Assembly (NCBI GenBank): GCA_951394405.1
Contig: OX596338.1
Coordinates: 3,844,001 to 3,908,000, forward strand
Direction of reading: 5' to 3'
Source: Coprinellus micaceus
Lineage: Eukaryota > Basidiomycota > Agaricomycetes > Agaricales > Psathyrellaceae
DNA: 64,000 nt
The notes below the pieces were generated by a model. It saw nothing but the letters and a program-made list of their open reading frames with translations, ran no database searches and had not been told where the DNA came from. Position 1 is the stretch's first letter; the number at the start of each line of letters is the position of its first letter. Both the position numbers and the translations under genes were made by a program. This document shows, one piece after another, positions 34,088-44,667 of this stretch.

Positions 34088-34458
34088 TCAAAGAAGATGG
34101 CACCCAAACGTCTAGGACCATTCAAAGTGATAGAAATCATAGGGCCTAGGGCATACCGTTTAGAACTTCAAGTCAATGGAAGATTCATAACGTCTTCCAC
34201 ATCTCGCTTCTATCACCTTTCAAGACTACCGATACCCACGGCCCATCATATCCGCAGCCACCACCTGACGTTATCAATGGAGAAGAAGAATATGAAGTGG
34301 AAGGAATTATCAATCACCGAGTCAAACGCAATGGAGAAAAAGAATTTCTCATCAAGTACCTCGGGTATGATGAGAATGAGTCAAAGTGGCTAAGAGAGGA
34401 CGAACTAGGAAACTGCCAAGAGATCCTAGACGAGTATAAAGAGGACAACGGTCTGTGA
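34088..34458 (+). pseudogene. Chromovirus Pol C-terminus: GPY/F-like region and chromodomain
   Basis: Beyond the TGA the pol frame continues with APKRLGPFKVIEIIGPRAYR (GPY/F module), then a missing base near 34167-34170 shifts the frame. In the shifted frame NVFHISLLSPFK and then a chromodomain follow: YEVEGIINHRVKRNGEKEF, LIKYLGYDENESKWLREDEL, ending at TGA 34456-34458. The aromatic residues (Y, W) expected of a chromodomain are present. In chromoviruses this domain directs integration to modified histones. Confidence 0.85.
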
Positions 34459-34544
34459 CTCTAGAGACCAACCAATCCATCCTGTCTACCCCACTCTACC
34501 ACCCAAAGCCAATTCCGTTTCATAACATCTACACCTTTTTAAAA

Positions 34545-35465
34545 ATGTTCAACTCTACCTCTACCACTGCCAACAACACTGCTTCCAACAACGTCGCCGT
34601 CATTGTCAGGGGGATCGTCATCCCTCCCGTCAATGAAAACGACTTCCCCATCCTCAACAAACCCGCTCCAGTCCCCGACTACGGCTACGCCATCGCTCCC
34701 GACGTCATCATGCTACCTAGGCGTGCATTCCCCGCCGACCTCAATTCCTGCAACCTCAGGACCGCCTTCACCCCCGCCGAAATATACATAGCCGAGGCCA
34801 AGATTAGGGAGATGAAGACGGTGAAGGATGTCATCAAGCAAACGGGACCAACAGGGGTCCTGTTCGGAGCGGCCAAGTACAACAACCCCGACGCCCACTG
34901 GGGGCATGTCTTGGAGGAGATCGAGTCCGCGGAGAGATGGGAGGAGGAGCTGAAAGAGATCAAGGAAGCGGCTTTCGAGCTGGCTGGCAACCCCCCCCAG
35001 CAATTCCTGAATTTCTTGGAGATGAAGTTGATGTGTGCCTAATCGAGGAGGAAGCTCGCCGCCAACACCATAGAAACCAACATCGCCGCCGTCCGTCGCG
35101 CCCACCTCATGCTCCGGGAATACGACTACCGTAATGTCACATACGGACAAGTCAAATACTACAACATCACCACCGAAGACAAGGCCTGACACAAGCTATC
35201 CACCTGCACTGCCTGCAAGCAGCCAGGCCACTGGCAGGTAGACCACACCAAGTGGTCGTGCGTTCACTGCAAGAAGACGGCTCCCGGTCACTACCCTTTC
35301 GACTGCCCCAACAAGCCGAAGCCAGTTCGCCGCTCCAACCGCCTTCGCAACCGCCGCAACAAGAAGAAGGAGGAGAAGGTTGAGATCGACAACGAGTGGA
35401 AGTTCGAGACCGGTTGGGGAGATGACGGGGATTGGGGAGTCGACTACCCCACTGGTTCATTTTGA
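34545..35465 (+). pseudogene. Extra 3' reading frame of the chromovirus, zinc-knuckle protein
   Basis: An ATG at 34545 opens a frame of 307 codons ending TGA 35463-35465, broken by TAA at 35040-35042 and TGA at 35187-35189. Both stops are one C-to-T change from CAA and CGA. The N-part has GIVIPPVNENDFPILNKPA; the C-part has two CCHC-type knuckles (CTACKQPGHW... and CVHCKKTAPGHYPFDC) and a basic patch (RRSNRLRNRRNKKK). It lies after the chromodomain and before the polypurine tract, inside the element. It is GC-rich with C-ending codons, unlike the A-rich gag-pol, so it may be a captured host gene. A nucleic-acid-binding role is likely from the knuckles. Confidence 0.75.
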
Positions 35466-35496
35466 ATCAGAGTTTCAAAGTTTGTAAAGGGGGTAA

Positions 35497-36092
35497 TGTT
35501 ACGCTTCGCTTCACATGTTTTGTAATATGCTATTATTTCTATTTTTCGTCGAGGACTTATTCTTTTTCTTTCAGCAAACTCTTTTGTATTAGTATTTGTG
35601 TTTTGGTTAAGTAGTTGACTCTCATTGACTTGTTATTACGTTTATAGAGTCATCTTATTTATGACTCATACTCGACTCATACTTAGTCTGTTCCGACTAA
35701 GTCTGACCAGTCTCTGACTGTAATCGACTCATTAGTTATATTGACTCTTAGTTATTAGTGACTCATAGTGACTAGTATCCATGGGTATATAAACCCTTTA
35801 GATTAGACCCATGTACTTTAGCTTGTTATACTTTTCCCCACCTATTGAATAGTGCCTTGTGCCAAAACCCAAAGACAACTAAGAGCAAGCCAAGTAAAGC
35901 CAATAAGACAACAACCAACGCCTAAGTCCAAGTGAGCTATTGTCAACATAGTTCTTGGTAGTATCAGATACAACGATCGTCAACATCGTACTCGATACCA
36001 AGCTAAGTAATCATTATAGTATTAACTATTGACCTGCCCAGAGTCGACCAATTGTCGGACACTTGTCCAACTCCCTCATCGAGGTCGTAACA
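35497..36092 (+). repeat. Chromovirus 3' LTR
   Basis: 596 bp, same ends as the 5' LTR. The five differences from it are all transitions; four fall at CpG sites. It is preceded by the polypurine tract. Confidence 0.95.
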
Positions 36093-37426
36093 GTTACCGT
36101 GTGTTATGGTCGCCGATGGAAGTATGATATGGGTGCCCGAGGGGAATTGAATGATTAGTTTGGGTTCCTTGAGGACAATATGTCCACCCTTCGTGTAGTC
36201 GTACTTGCCGACAGCATGGACGACGCAGAACCCAAAGGCAAGGTTGTGGCAGTCACGGTGGAAGCAAGTTGCAACTCGCTTTCCTGCGTTGCAGGCTGCC
36301 GCACAGAAGATAGATCTCTCCCAGTTGGGGAAAAGATCCCCAAGTCGCTGCTGGACAGGGATGGTATGGGCATGGTAGTAGTTGTACAGCTTTGGCATGT
36401 AGAACTTGAAGGAAGCTAGTAGATGATAATCAGAAAATGCGTGAGGACGTCCAAAGGAATGCTGAACTTGCCGCTCTGGTGTAACGCAAGCCGCTCTAGA
36501 TCAGGGCTACGACGTAGAGCTTCAGCAGCGCTTGGATGCTTTTCATCCCTTAAGTTGTATGGCCGAGGAGGGCCATGACCTGCGCCAATACCGATGCGTA
36601 TGGCAGCAAACCCATTACCTCGCGTATGCGTGTACTCGTTTGGTAGCAGCTCTCTGTTCAAGTTGTCGCCAATCTCGACCAACAGATTTGCCACGGCGTC
36701 GCAAGCAGCATCGTAGGATGGATCTTCTGGTTTGGGTACGCCAACGAAGAATATCTTCTTCGTCTCACTATCCTCCAAAATGAGAGGCTCTCTATGCCAT
36801 GGAATTGAGTCCACTTCAGCTACACGAGTATCCAGTGTGACTAAACCCAAACCAGCTTACCGGCCATCCCACTCGATTAATGTGTATCCCTCCGCAAGCA
36901 ATCGCTCCATGTCCAGCACAGAGTCGACCTTGCTGTCTGGATTCCTTGCCTCGTATCCACTTGAATTGGTCGGCAAGTCGCCAACAGGGAGCTCAACTGG
37001 GATGGTGGTCGCTGCCCCGAGTTGCTCACCCACATCAGCCTTGCTGGATGCCGATGTATTCTGGAAGAAGTCTTTTTGTTGCTTAGCCTTCCGTTGAGAG
37101 ATCTTCTGCCGTTTTTTGTACGCTTTTCTCCCACTTGGACGGGTGCTTGATCCCACGATGGAAGTAGCAGACCTTGGGTGCCTATCCAGTGATTCGAGCC
37201 CTGTCGAATCTGCCGCAGTCGGAGATTTGCGTTCCAAGGCTTCCTCATCTGAGAGGCAGTCATCAAGGTCAACCTTTCGTTTGCAGGGGAGATTCGAGGA
37301 CTCGCCGTTGAAGTCCTCGCAGGCTTCAGTGTCCTGGAGCTCCCGGGACACTGCATCCTGCAGAGCAGCGCGCAGTGAGAACACGGCGGAAAACTGGAGA
37401 AATTTGAAGGCGCTGAGTGATGGCAC
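36093..37426 (-). pseudogene. TET/JBP-like 2OG-Fe(II) dioxygenase, 5' part, disrupted by chromovirus
   Basis: Minus-strand exons: up to 37426-36861 (5' end unresolved), 36791-36472, then 36415-36093 where the LTR cuts in. The first intron is GT-AG (69 nt); the second is a GC-AG intron (GCAAGT donor, 56 nt). The first exon is charged with basic clusters (likely nuclear) and ends GYTLIEWDG. The last part holds the double-stranded beta-helix: CFHRDCHNLAFGFCVVHAVG has the HxD iron ligands (His-Arg-Asp), GGHIVLKEPKLIIQFPSGTH follows, and ITHGN has the distal iron His at 36099-36101. This pattern matches the dioxygenase family expanded in mushrooms and described as TET/JBP-like, which oxidises 5-methylcytosine. 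The chromovirus lies between the distal His and the 2OG-binding Arg, so the enzyme is disabled. A more general 2OG-Fe(II) oxygenase is the alternative. Confidence 0.75.
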
Positions 37427-38549
37427 TACATGCGAAAGTAAGATTGGATCCTAAGGGAAAAGTATTCGCTTAAGGTAAGGTGGTGAGCATAAACGAGGGT
37501 GGCCCACCTTGCTGCAGGAGGTACCCATATCAGCGTCCATGGCGCAGAGGTGCACAAGTGGGGAGGCAAGGTTGGTTGGCCAAGGAGAATGAGAAGGTGA
37601 CCACTTGTTGAGTCCGCACCCCCGGGAGTGAAGGCACTGGGCTTTCGGAGCTGCAAGTGAGCAGGTTGAGGGCACAAGTTCTGCGCTCAGACTTGCATGT
37701 GGAGGGGTGAGAGAAGGTGATGGAGTAGGGAGACCAGCGACACGTAGAAATATGATAGAAAATTTCAATGAAACTCAGAAATAATGAGGGTTTGATATTA
37801 AATGGATGTTGTGATAAAATGAAATTCACCTATGGGTTTACAGGAGGGCGCAATTCCTCGATCTAGTGAAAAGTGCGTCGCGACGCGCTGATTGCAGCCG
37901 TTTTGGGTGTTAAGCGCCGAGCACGGTGATTGATCTGGCGGGTGCAAACATTCTTGATATCCAACCACCACGATCTACTCGCATTCGAGCTGTGCTCTTC
38001 TCCCTCCCTCTCTTCCACCCTCTCTCTACATGGCAGCAACACAGGCCATCATGCAAGCACAGACGCCCAATGGGTTGGGTGACTGCTCGACGTGTCCCCG
38101 CAGCGCCTGTGCGTAGCCTGCCATCCCCGTGTGTCCATTGGGCGCTGAAGGCCGACGTTCTCAGCCTGTGCCCACCCCTGTCTACAGCCTCGTCGGCGGT
38201 AGCCACGTGTCGACAGGGCCTATTCAGCAACACCCATCTCACCCACTCGGCAACCCCACCCTGATGTCCTGTCCCGATGACGGCCCACGTCCCCTCCCCG
38301 AAACGCGACCTCCACACATCCGCTTGCCCAGCCCTCATCTATCTCCCGTCGTTCCCACACACACCTCCGACCTCGTGTTTTGGCGAGCAAGCGTGCGACG
38401 CACTGGTCCTGACAAGACATCTCCCCTACCTATTTGCCATGATCCCCAACGAAGGCGACACCTGCGTCCCCTTGGTCGGCCCTCCGCCGCAACCCCTCCG
38501 CTCGGATACCCGGAGGGTCTTCTCTGCACCGACACCTGTGCACCCACAC
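37427..38549. other. Upstream region of the dioxygenase gene, then intergenic
   Basis: The first few hundred bases probably hold the dioxygenase 5' exon(s) and promoter: a likely acceptor (CATGTAG) lies at 37427 on the minus strand, but the exon that joins to it cannot be fixed. TTAAGCGCCG is at 37910. The rest shows nothing supportable. Confidence 0.4.
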
Positions 38550-39690
38550 CTCCACACCCACACCTCCAGCAGCCTTCGACCACAGCACCACACACTACGT
38601 CCTCCCCCTCAATGCTCATTCGAGCAACGCACGATCAAATCGGGGTACGACATGACGATGGCGATGGCGATGGTGACGAGTCACAACATCCTCCTCTCAT
38701 CATGCCGACGGCTATGATAACGGAGGAACAAGGAGGAGGGGTGGGAGGAGTGGAGAGGAACAAGGAGAAAAGAGGGGGGAGGAGGTAGTGGATGGAAGGG
38801 TGAAGGAGGAACGGGATGGGGGAATAAGCCCCACTCACAGACCTAGAAACCGGGGAACGGGGTGAGCAAGATGCCATCTCGTTCACTGAATCACAACTAA
38901 CACATTTTATACAGACTTCGTCGTTCGAACGACGTGCCTATGGGGACCTCTCGTCGTACCAACACCTTCGACGCGTGCGGGCAAATCGCGCTCGCATTTT
39001 CCCTATCTTCAGTAAGCACCGCCCCACTCCTACTCAACAAAGCTGTTCTCACCTCGTTCCATTTTCTCCATCCTCTCAACAACAGGCTCCGCTTCCAGCC
39101 CCTGCCAACGCGACCTCAAACGTAGTCGACCTCGACCACGATCTCAGCCTCGATGGCGGAATTGAGTCGAAAGGTCAGTGAGGGCTTTGACTAGTGGATA
39201 GAGATACGACAAGCTGACGTACCTTGTTACGTAGAGGCCAAGCGAAATTGAGGGAGAGAGATGTGGAGGGAGTCGGACTGGATGGCCCAGGAGGCCACTG
39301 GAAATGGGTGAACGCGAGGTCGGTACCTTGTTTCTTTGAATCTACGCAATGCACTCACCTTCCCCCAGCCCTTGCTTGCGCATCCTCCTCTTCCCTCGAA
39401 CCCCTTGACCTACTCACACCGTTCCCCGACCACCCAGCGCCCATCCCTGGGTCCTCAAGACCCCGGCGCCTCTCAAAAACCAACACTGTATCCCACCCCT
39501 TCGTTTACCGAAGCTTCTCGGCACACACGCCCACCACCCACCCCTGGTCTCATCCCGGATAGTGCGACCCCAATGCCGCACACGCACTCGACCCACCACC
39601 ACCACCACCATCTCCCCCTCCTACTCACCCTCCACAAGACTCGAGAGTCGAGACGCGTCTCCGCTGGGGATCGTGTTTTCAAAAGTGCAG
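38550..39690. repeat. Low-complexity segment, duplicated copy 1
   Basis: C/A-rich and G/A-rich tracts with CCACCACCACCA runs. Sub-blocks at 38640-38870 and 39410-39690 recur in the same order and orientation at 40111-40335 and 40555-40890, with about 10-15% change by eye. It has no supportable gene; long open frames here reflect biased composition. Confidence 0.65.
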
Positions 39691-40019
39691 AGGAGGTCGG
39701 GGTCGGGGCGCTCGAGTCTTCACTCCAACGAAAGTGGGTGCCACAGATTGTGTCAGCGGGAGGGGAAGGGAACAACAAGGGCTGGTGAGACTCGAGGATG
39801 GCGCTCGAGGCGGGGGGTTGAAGTGGGTGGTGGACGAGGAGGGAAGAGGGAGGTCGAGGAAAGACCCTCACAGGGAAGGGACGAGGAGGGTGTGAGGCAG
39901 AGTGGAGGATGTGACGGTGTGAAGAGAACCAAGGAGCCTCCACAACGCCCGCATCTCCTCCGCCTTCCGCTTCACAGCGTACCCGCCTTCTCCATCCACG
40001 CCCCTGGTCGCTGTCTCCG

Positions 40020-40890
40020 CCTCCCACCCGCGTCTTCGTCGTCGCCAGCCTTCACCCACAGCACCACATCCCACGACCTTCCCCCCAACGCTCAAACGAG
40101 CTACGTACAATCGAATCGGGGTACGACGTGACGATTGCGACGGCGACGACATCCTCCCCTCATCGTACCAACAGCTATGATAACAGAGGAGCGAGGAGGA
40201 GCCTCAGAGAGGGGTGGAAGCAATGGAGAGGGACAAGGAGAAAAGGGGAGGGAGGGAGGACGTGGTGGATGGGAGAGTGAAGGAGGAATGGGATGGGAGA
40301 ATAAACCCCACTCCCAGACCTAGAAACCAGGGGGCCTCTCGTCGTACCGCCTGGGCCCTACGCCTTCAACACCTCAAATTCAGCAGTTGGCACCCCGATA
40401 ACGCGACCCCAGCCTCACCATTTTCACCCATGCGCCCCGACAGCAACCTCCTACTCCCAAAGACAGACGCTCTCTGCGATTACAGACGCAGTTCAAGCTT
40501 CCGCCCAACCTCCCCCAAATGGCAATGACCATGAAACACGCTCCTGGCATGACGTTCCCCGACCCCCAGCACCCGTCCCTGAGTCCTCAAGACCCTGGCG
40601 CCTCTCAAAAACCAACACCACATCCCACCCCTCCCTTTACCGAAGCTTCTTGACACACACGTCAACCACCCACCCCTGTGCCGCTCCCGATGCCCAATGA
40701 ATTGACTGCTAACACCTTCCCATCCCAAGCTCACCGACAACCTCCCAACGAAATCCCCACGTCTCGTTAACCTCCCTGTACCCCAACTCGGCCCACCACC
40801 ACCACCACCATCTCCCCCTCCTACTCATCCTCCACAAGAGTCAAGACTTGAGGCGCTTCTCCCCTAGGGATCACATGTTCAAAAGCGCAG
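40020..40890. repeat. Low-complexity segment, duplicated copy 2
   Basis: Second copy of 38550-39690, shorter by about 270 bp. Shared landmarks include CTATGATAACRGAGGA, GACCTAGAAACC, CTCTCAAAAACCAACAC and TTTACCGAAGCTTCT. Confidence 0.65.
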
Positions 40891-41017
40891 GACACCCGAC
40901 ACGACAAACGTGCAGGGCTCAGATGAGAGGACAATGAGGATGGGCAAGGAGGGGGACAAGGGGACAATGAGGATGGGCGGGGAAAGGGGACGTGGACGGG
41001 CATGCTTGAACGGTGAT

Positions 41018-41157
41018 GGACAGACGCGCATTTGAGAAGTGGGAGGGACAGACGTGCATTTGAGAAGTGGGAGGGACAGACGTGCATTTGAGAAGTGGGA
41101 GGGACAGACGCGCATTTGAGAAGTGGGAGGGACAGACGCGCATTTGAGAAGTGGGAG
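41018..41157 (+). repeat. 28-bp minisatellite, five units
   Basis: Five head-to-tail copies of GGACAGACGCGCATTTGAGA plus AGTGGGAG, differing only at one base (CGCG or CGTG). Non-coding as far as can be seen. It lies about 300 bp beyond the 3' end of the Crypton gene. Confidence 0.95.
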
Positions 41158-41470
41158 GGATGGGAACGAGGAGGAGGGGAGGGGACTTGACGCGACAATG
41201 GCGACGGCAAGGGGACGAGGACGAGGATGACAGGATGGTGAAGACGACGAGGACCGGAACGAGATGAGGATGGGGGTTGGGGAATGAGGGTGATGATGAA
41301 AGAGGACAAGGGCGACAGGGGCGAGGATGGGGACGTAAGGGACTTCGAGGAGGGGCAGTCAGGGAGGGCGGGTCTGTGTTGAGACACTTGAAGAGAGTGG
41401 GAGAGTAAAGAGTGTATTCTTGTTGTAAGTAGTGCATGAACGTAACTATATACAAGGTTCAAGTAAAGCA

Positions 41471-44451
41471 TTACAATGGAATATGATCAGGGGTGAAAGC
41501 TCTCGAATCTACCAGCACCTTGTCTCTCTCCTCATCACCTTTCATCCAGTCAGCAAAGGATCGACTGCTCCGGAAGTTAGTGTTGGCATTTCCAGGGGAG
41601 AGGGGGTAGCTGGTGGCCAGGAACTCCAGAGCATCCTCAGGAGACCACCCAGTGTTCTGCTTGGTGAGGTCTTGAATGAGTGTGACAAGCTTGTATTGGC
41701 GGGTCCATTGGCTCTTGATTGAGTTCTTGTCGCGCTTCCATAGCGCCTGCCATTCCCACACAAGTTCGAGGATTGAGAAGCGATGACCGATACCAACATT
41801 CCACTCTCGCCAAATATCTGAAATTGAAGGTGCCATATCCTTTGCAGGCGCCCACCACTCGAATTTTGGGAGAAACATCCACTCCTTTTTCTTGCAGACC
41901 CATTCAAACTCGGAATACCTCAGCTTCTCTGCAGGGAATATGCTTTCCAGTTTGGTGATATACTTCATCTGAAGTGCTCGAGTATCCGTTGCTTGGCTGA
42001 GGGGGAAGGTTTCAACTGAGAATACATTCCCTGCACCACTGACAAATTGAGAGAGGGCAAGGGAGGTTGAAGCCAGGGAGGGAAAGGTCTCCAGGGCGTC
42101 CGAAGGGGGAGTGGTTGGGTTTGTGGTGGTCGGTACAAGTGGTGCTGCCTCAGGTTGAATACTGCAGGGTCCATGGCCACTGACTATGGTAGGACTTGCA
42201 GAAATCAACCCCCCAGCATATCCTGCAGAGAAGGGTGAGGCACGGTGTATAGCCCCTGGTAATGTATATCAGCTCAGCTAATAAGAGAAGTATAGGGGGC
42301 AGTTGCATACCTGTGTTGAATTCATCCAGCAGCTTTGGTTTTTTGGAGTTGGAGGCTGAAGAGGAGCCGATTTGCATCGCCATGGAGATCCATGCGTCAA
42401 TTCTATCCTCAAAGTCTTGGAGGCGACACTGTTGGAGAAGCTGCTGTGCGTAGACAGCCTGCATGTGTGCAGAAAATGACTGGACAAGCATCTCCGGAAG
42501 GTCGTTCCGACGCTGCTGAAATTCTGCTTCAGCCATCTCCAAAATCGGACCAGTCCTATCCTTGAATGCACGGAAGCTTGAAGAGTTGAAGGGGGCATAA
42601 TCAAGAATTGTGATCTTAAGCTCGGGGTTTTTGTAGGCAAGGACTGCAACATCTTGAAGGAGAACACGCCTAAAGAAGCGCAGGACATTCAGGAAGTTTA
42701 CCAGGCTCTCATCCTTGGCTGTGTTTCCTAGCTTTGCAAGCCTTGCATGATATGCAGCCTCCTCCTCCTCAACCCATGGAAACAGGAGTCCAAGGAGTTC
42801 AGAGGGTGGCTCTGGATGTAGCAAATCAAATTAGGGATGGCGGAGCTGACATTAGGTAGCATTCAGAGGTGTACCCAAGAAGTCCCGAGGAATGAAGTAG
42901 TTGTCCTTCTTCTCCCCATTGAAGTATGCACATGCCAGCATGGCATCGATTGGAAGGGACCTGTCGTAAACCTTGAAGGCACCACCCTGTGACCACAGTC
43001 CAAGAGCCATGACACCTTCAACAGTTGCACCATAGTCCTTTCCATCACAGACAGCAGTGGTCCTCCCAAGGTGGGTCACCTTCTGCGCAAATATATCAAA
43101 TGCCAACTTGAATGAATTGACCCGCTTCATGTGGCCTTGGGGAGAGATGCGTGTCAGTAGGTGTTCCATCAGGATGGATGGGCGACATACCCGCAAGACT
43201 CAGCTCAGTCGTTGGCCCATCCTGGCTTGGAAACAACACCCATTCATACCATGGTCGAAAGCCAATATCGGTCGCCCTGGGGTCATCATATACAGGAGCA
43301 AAACCAGGGTGTTTTCCACCTTGCACATGGAAGTAGAAAAAGAGTTGCATGGCTGCAGCTCCAATAGCACAAAGCTCTGGATGTTGGTGGCGGAGCGCAG
43401 CATGGAGGTCGATTTTTCCGTCCCGATTCATTTTCCCTTGGTTGCTAGTAATTACGAAGGCCTAGACATGTTGTTAAACACATAGATATACCCGGTATAA
43501 TTGGTGTACGCACTGTGGTCCTGTAGTCTTCACCGATGTTGATAAGGGTGCACTGCTTGAGGATGAGGTCTGACCATAGGACAGCTCTAACGTTGTCACC
43601 ACGCATCGCCGTGCTCACAGCAGTCAAGAGCATCCCTTGGTCTCGGTTGCGAAGGATGGATGCTTTCACACCACCAGGCTTCGCAGGGTCTGGGGCAAGC
43701 AGCCTGAGAGCGACCTCTTGAAGCTGGTCCCGAGTGATGGTTTCTACAGCACAGGTCAATAATGGCTATCACAAATGAAGGCGGGGCACAAACGTGAGAG
43801 CAGGCCATTGGCCTTTGCCTTCTGCGCTTTATCCTGACGATTGGCTTCATTCAGGTGCGACGCTTGGATGATCGAACAGACATTGGCATCGTCCCTGAGC
43901 TTGTTCACCTTGGTATTCGTCTCCTCAAACCGAAGCTCTTCCATCGCAGAGACGATTTGGTTGATGGATGCTGGGGCAAGGAAGGTGTTGGGGATTGGCT
44001 TTCCATTTGCACCGAGCTACAAGTATTCCTTTAGCCTATGCAGCAAATATGGGTGTAATGACATGCATACTGTGTTCCTCGTAACCTCATGCTTCAAGAA
44101 GATGCAGGTCTTTACAGCAGTAATAGGACGAGCAGGTACAGGGTGGTATGGTGTCCCTGCAGTGACAGCCTCTTCCGCACGCCACGCTTGGTCCTCCGCC
44201 CAGAAAGCAAAGTACCAACGTTGATGGCGAACATAGTTGTTGACTTTGGACCCCTTCTGCTCAGTCTGGGCCTTCCGTTCCTTCCTGTCGGCATCCGCCT
44301 CATTCTGGAGGTGCATCAGCGACGACTCGAGCGTGGGAAGTGTGTTCAACATGGGCGTTGTCGAGATATCCTGCTGGGGCGGCAGGGATGCAGGTTCTCC
44401 GGAGATGGTGTAAAGTCCCAGATCCTCTGGGGGCTGCGCCTCGATGTCCAT
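41471..44451 (-). CDS. Crypton tyrosine recombinase with GCR1_C-like DNA-binding tail
   Basis: Seven exons, minus strand: 44451-44071, 44016-43794, 43743-43514, 43461-43191, 43135-42875, 42811-42311 and 42255-41471, with GT-AG introns of 50-63 nt, giving about 883 residues without an internal stop. The first in-frame ATG is at 44451; the frame is open further 5' to an acceptor near 44569, so another short exon may exist. The core has box I Arg in AMRGDNVRAVLWSDL (43586-43606), box II HLGR (43062-43073) and the Tyr of YDRSLPIDAML (42966-42968), the R...HxxR...Y set of tyrosine recombinases. The last exon has the WREWNVGIGHRFSILELVWEW pattern of GCR1_C. These features define fungal Cryptons, which move by recombination without terminal repeats. 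It looks intact. Element ends could not be recognised, as Cryptons have none that stand out. Confidence 0.85.
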
Positions 44452-44667
44452 AGTGTATGGACACTCTCCTGGTGCCGGCGGCCCCCTGTCCCACTTCAAG
44501 TCGGGTCGGAACGAGCATTCGTCGGGGTGGGTCGCCAATGAGACATAAAAATCTGAACATGGGTCTGGAAATGAAGGAAACACGTATACACGCAACAATT
44601 GAGCATGTGAAGCTTTTAAAATTGAGGGATTAGACTTACGGTAGTTCGTGTCCAGGAACAGGTCCAC

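Larger units (their letters stand above)
28349..36092 (+). mobile_element. Ty3/Gypsy chromovirus LTR retrotransposon, complete but mutated
   Basis: 7744 bp with two 596-bp LTRs that differ at five positions (99.2% identity). Order: LTR, self-priming site, gag, pol (protease, RT, RNase H, integrase), GPY/F-like region, chromodomain, an extra zinc-knuckle reading frame, polypurine tract (AAAGGGGG near 35487), LTR. It is flanked by GCTAC on the left and GTTAC on the right, a 5-bp target duplication with one change. It interrupts a minus-strand dioxygenase gene. Gag, the end of pol and the extra frame each carry stops or frameshifts, so this copy is probably non-autonomous. The strongly A-rich gag-pol contrasts with the GC-rich surroundings. 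Confidence 0.95.

Noticed and set aside
39224..40131. Long open frames on both strands around 39-40 kb as genes
   Set aside because: They lie in duplicated low-complexity DNA; overlapping open frames occur on both strands and none is preserved between the two copies.
40821..41471. Minus-strand open frame with repeated PSHFSNARLSLPLLKCASV-like units
   Set aside because: It is the translation of the 28-bp minisatellite and flanking G-rich DNA; 28 bp is not a multiple of three, so a real coding repeat would not keep one frame.
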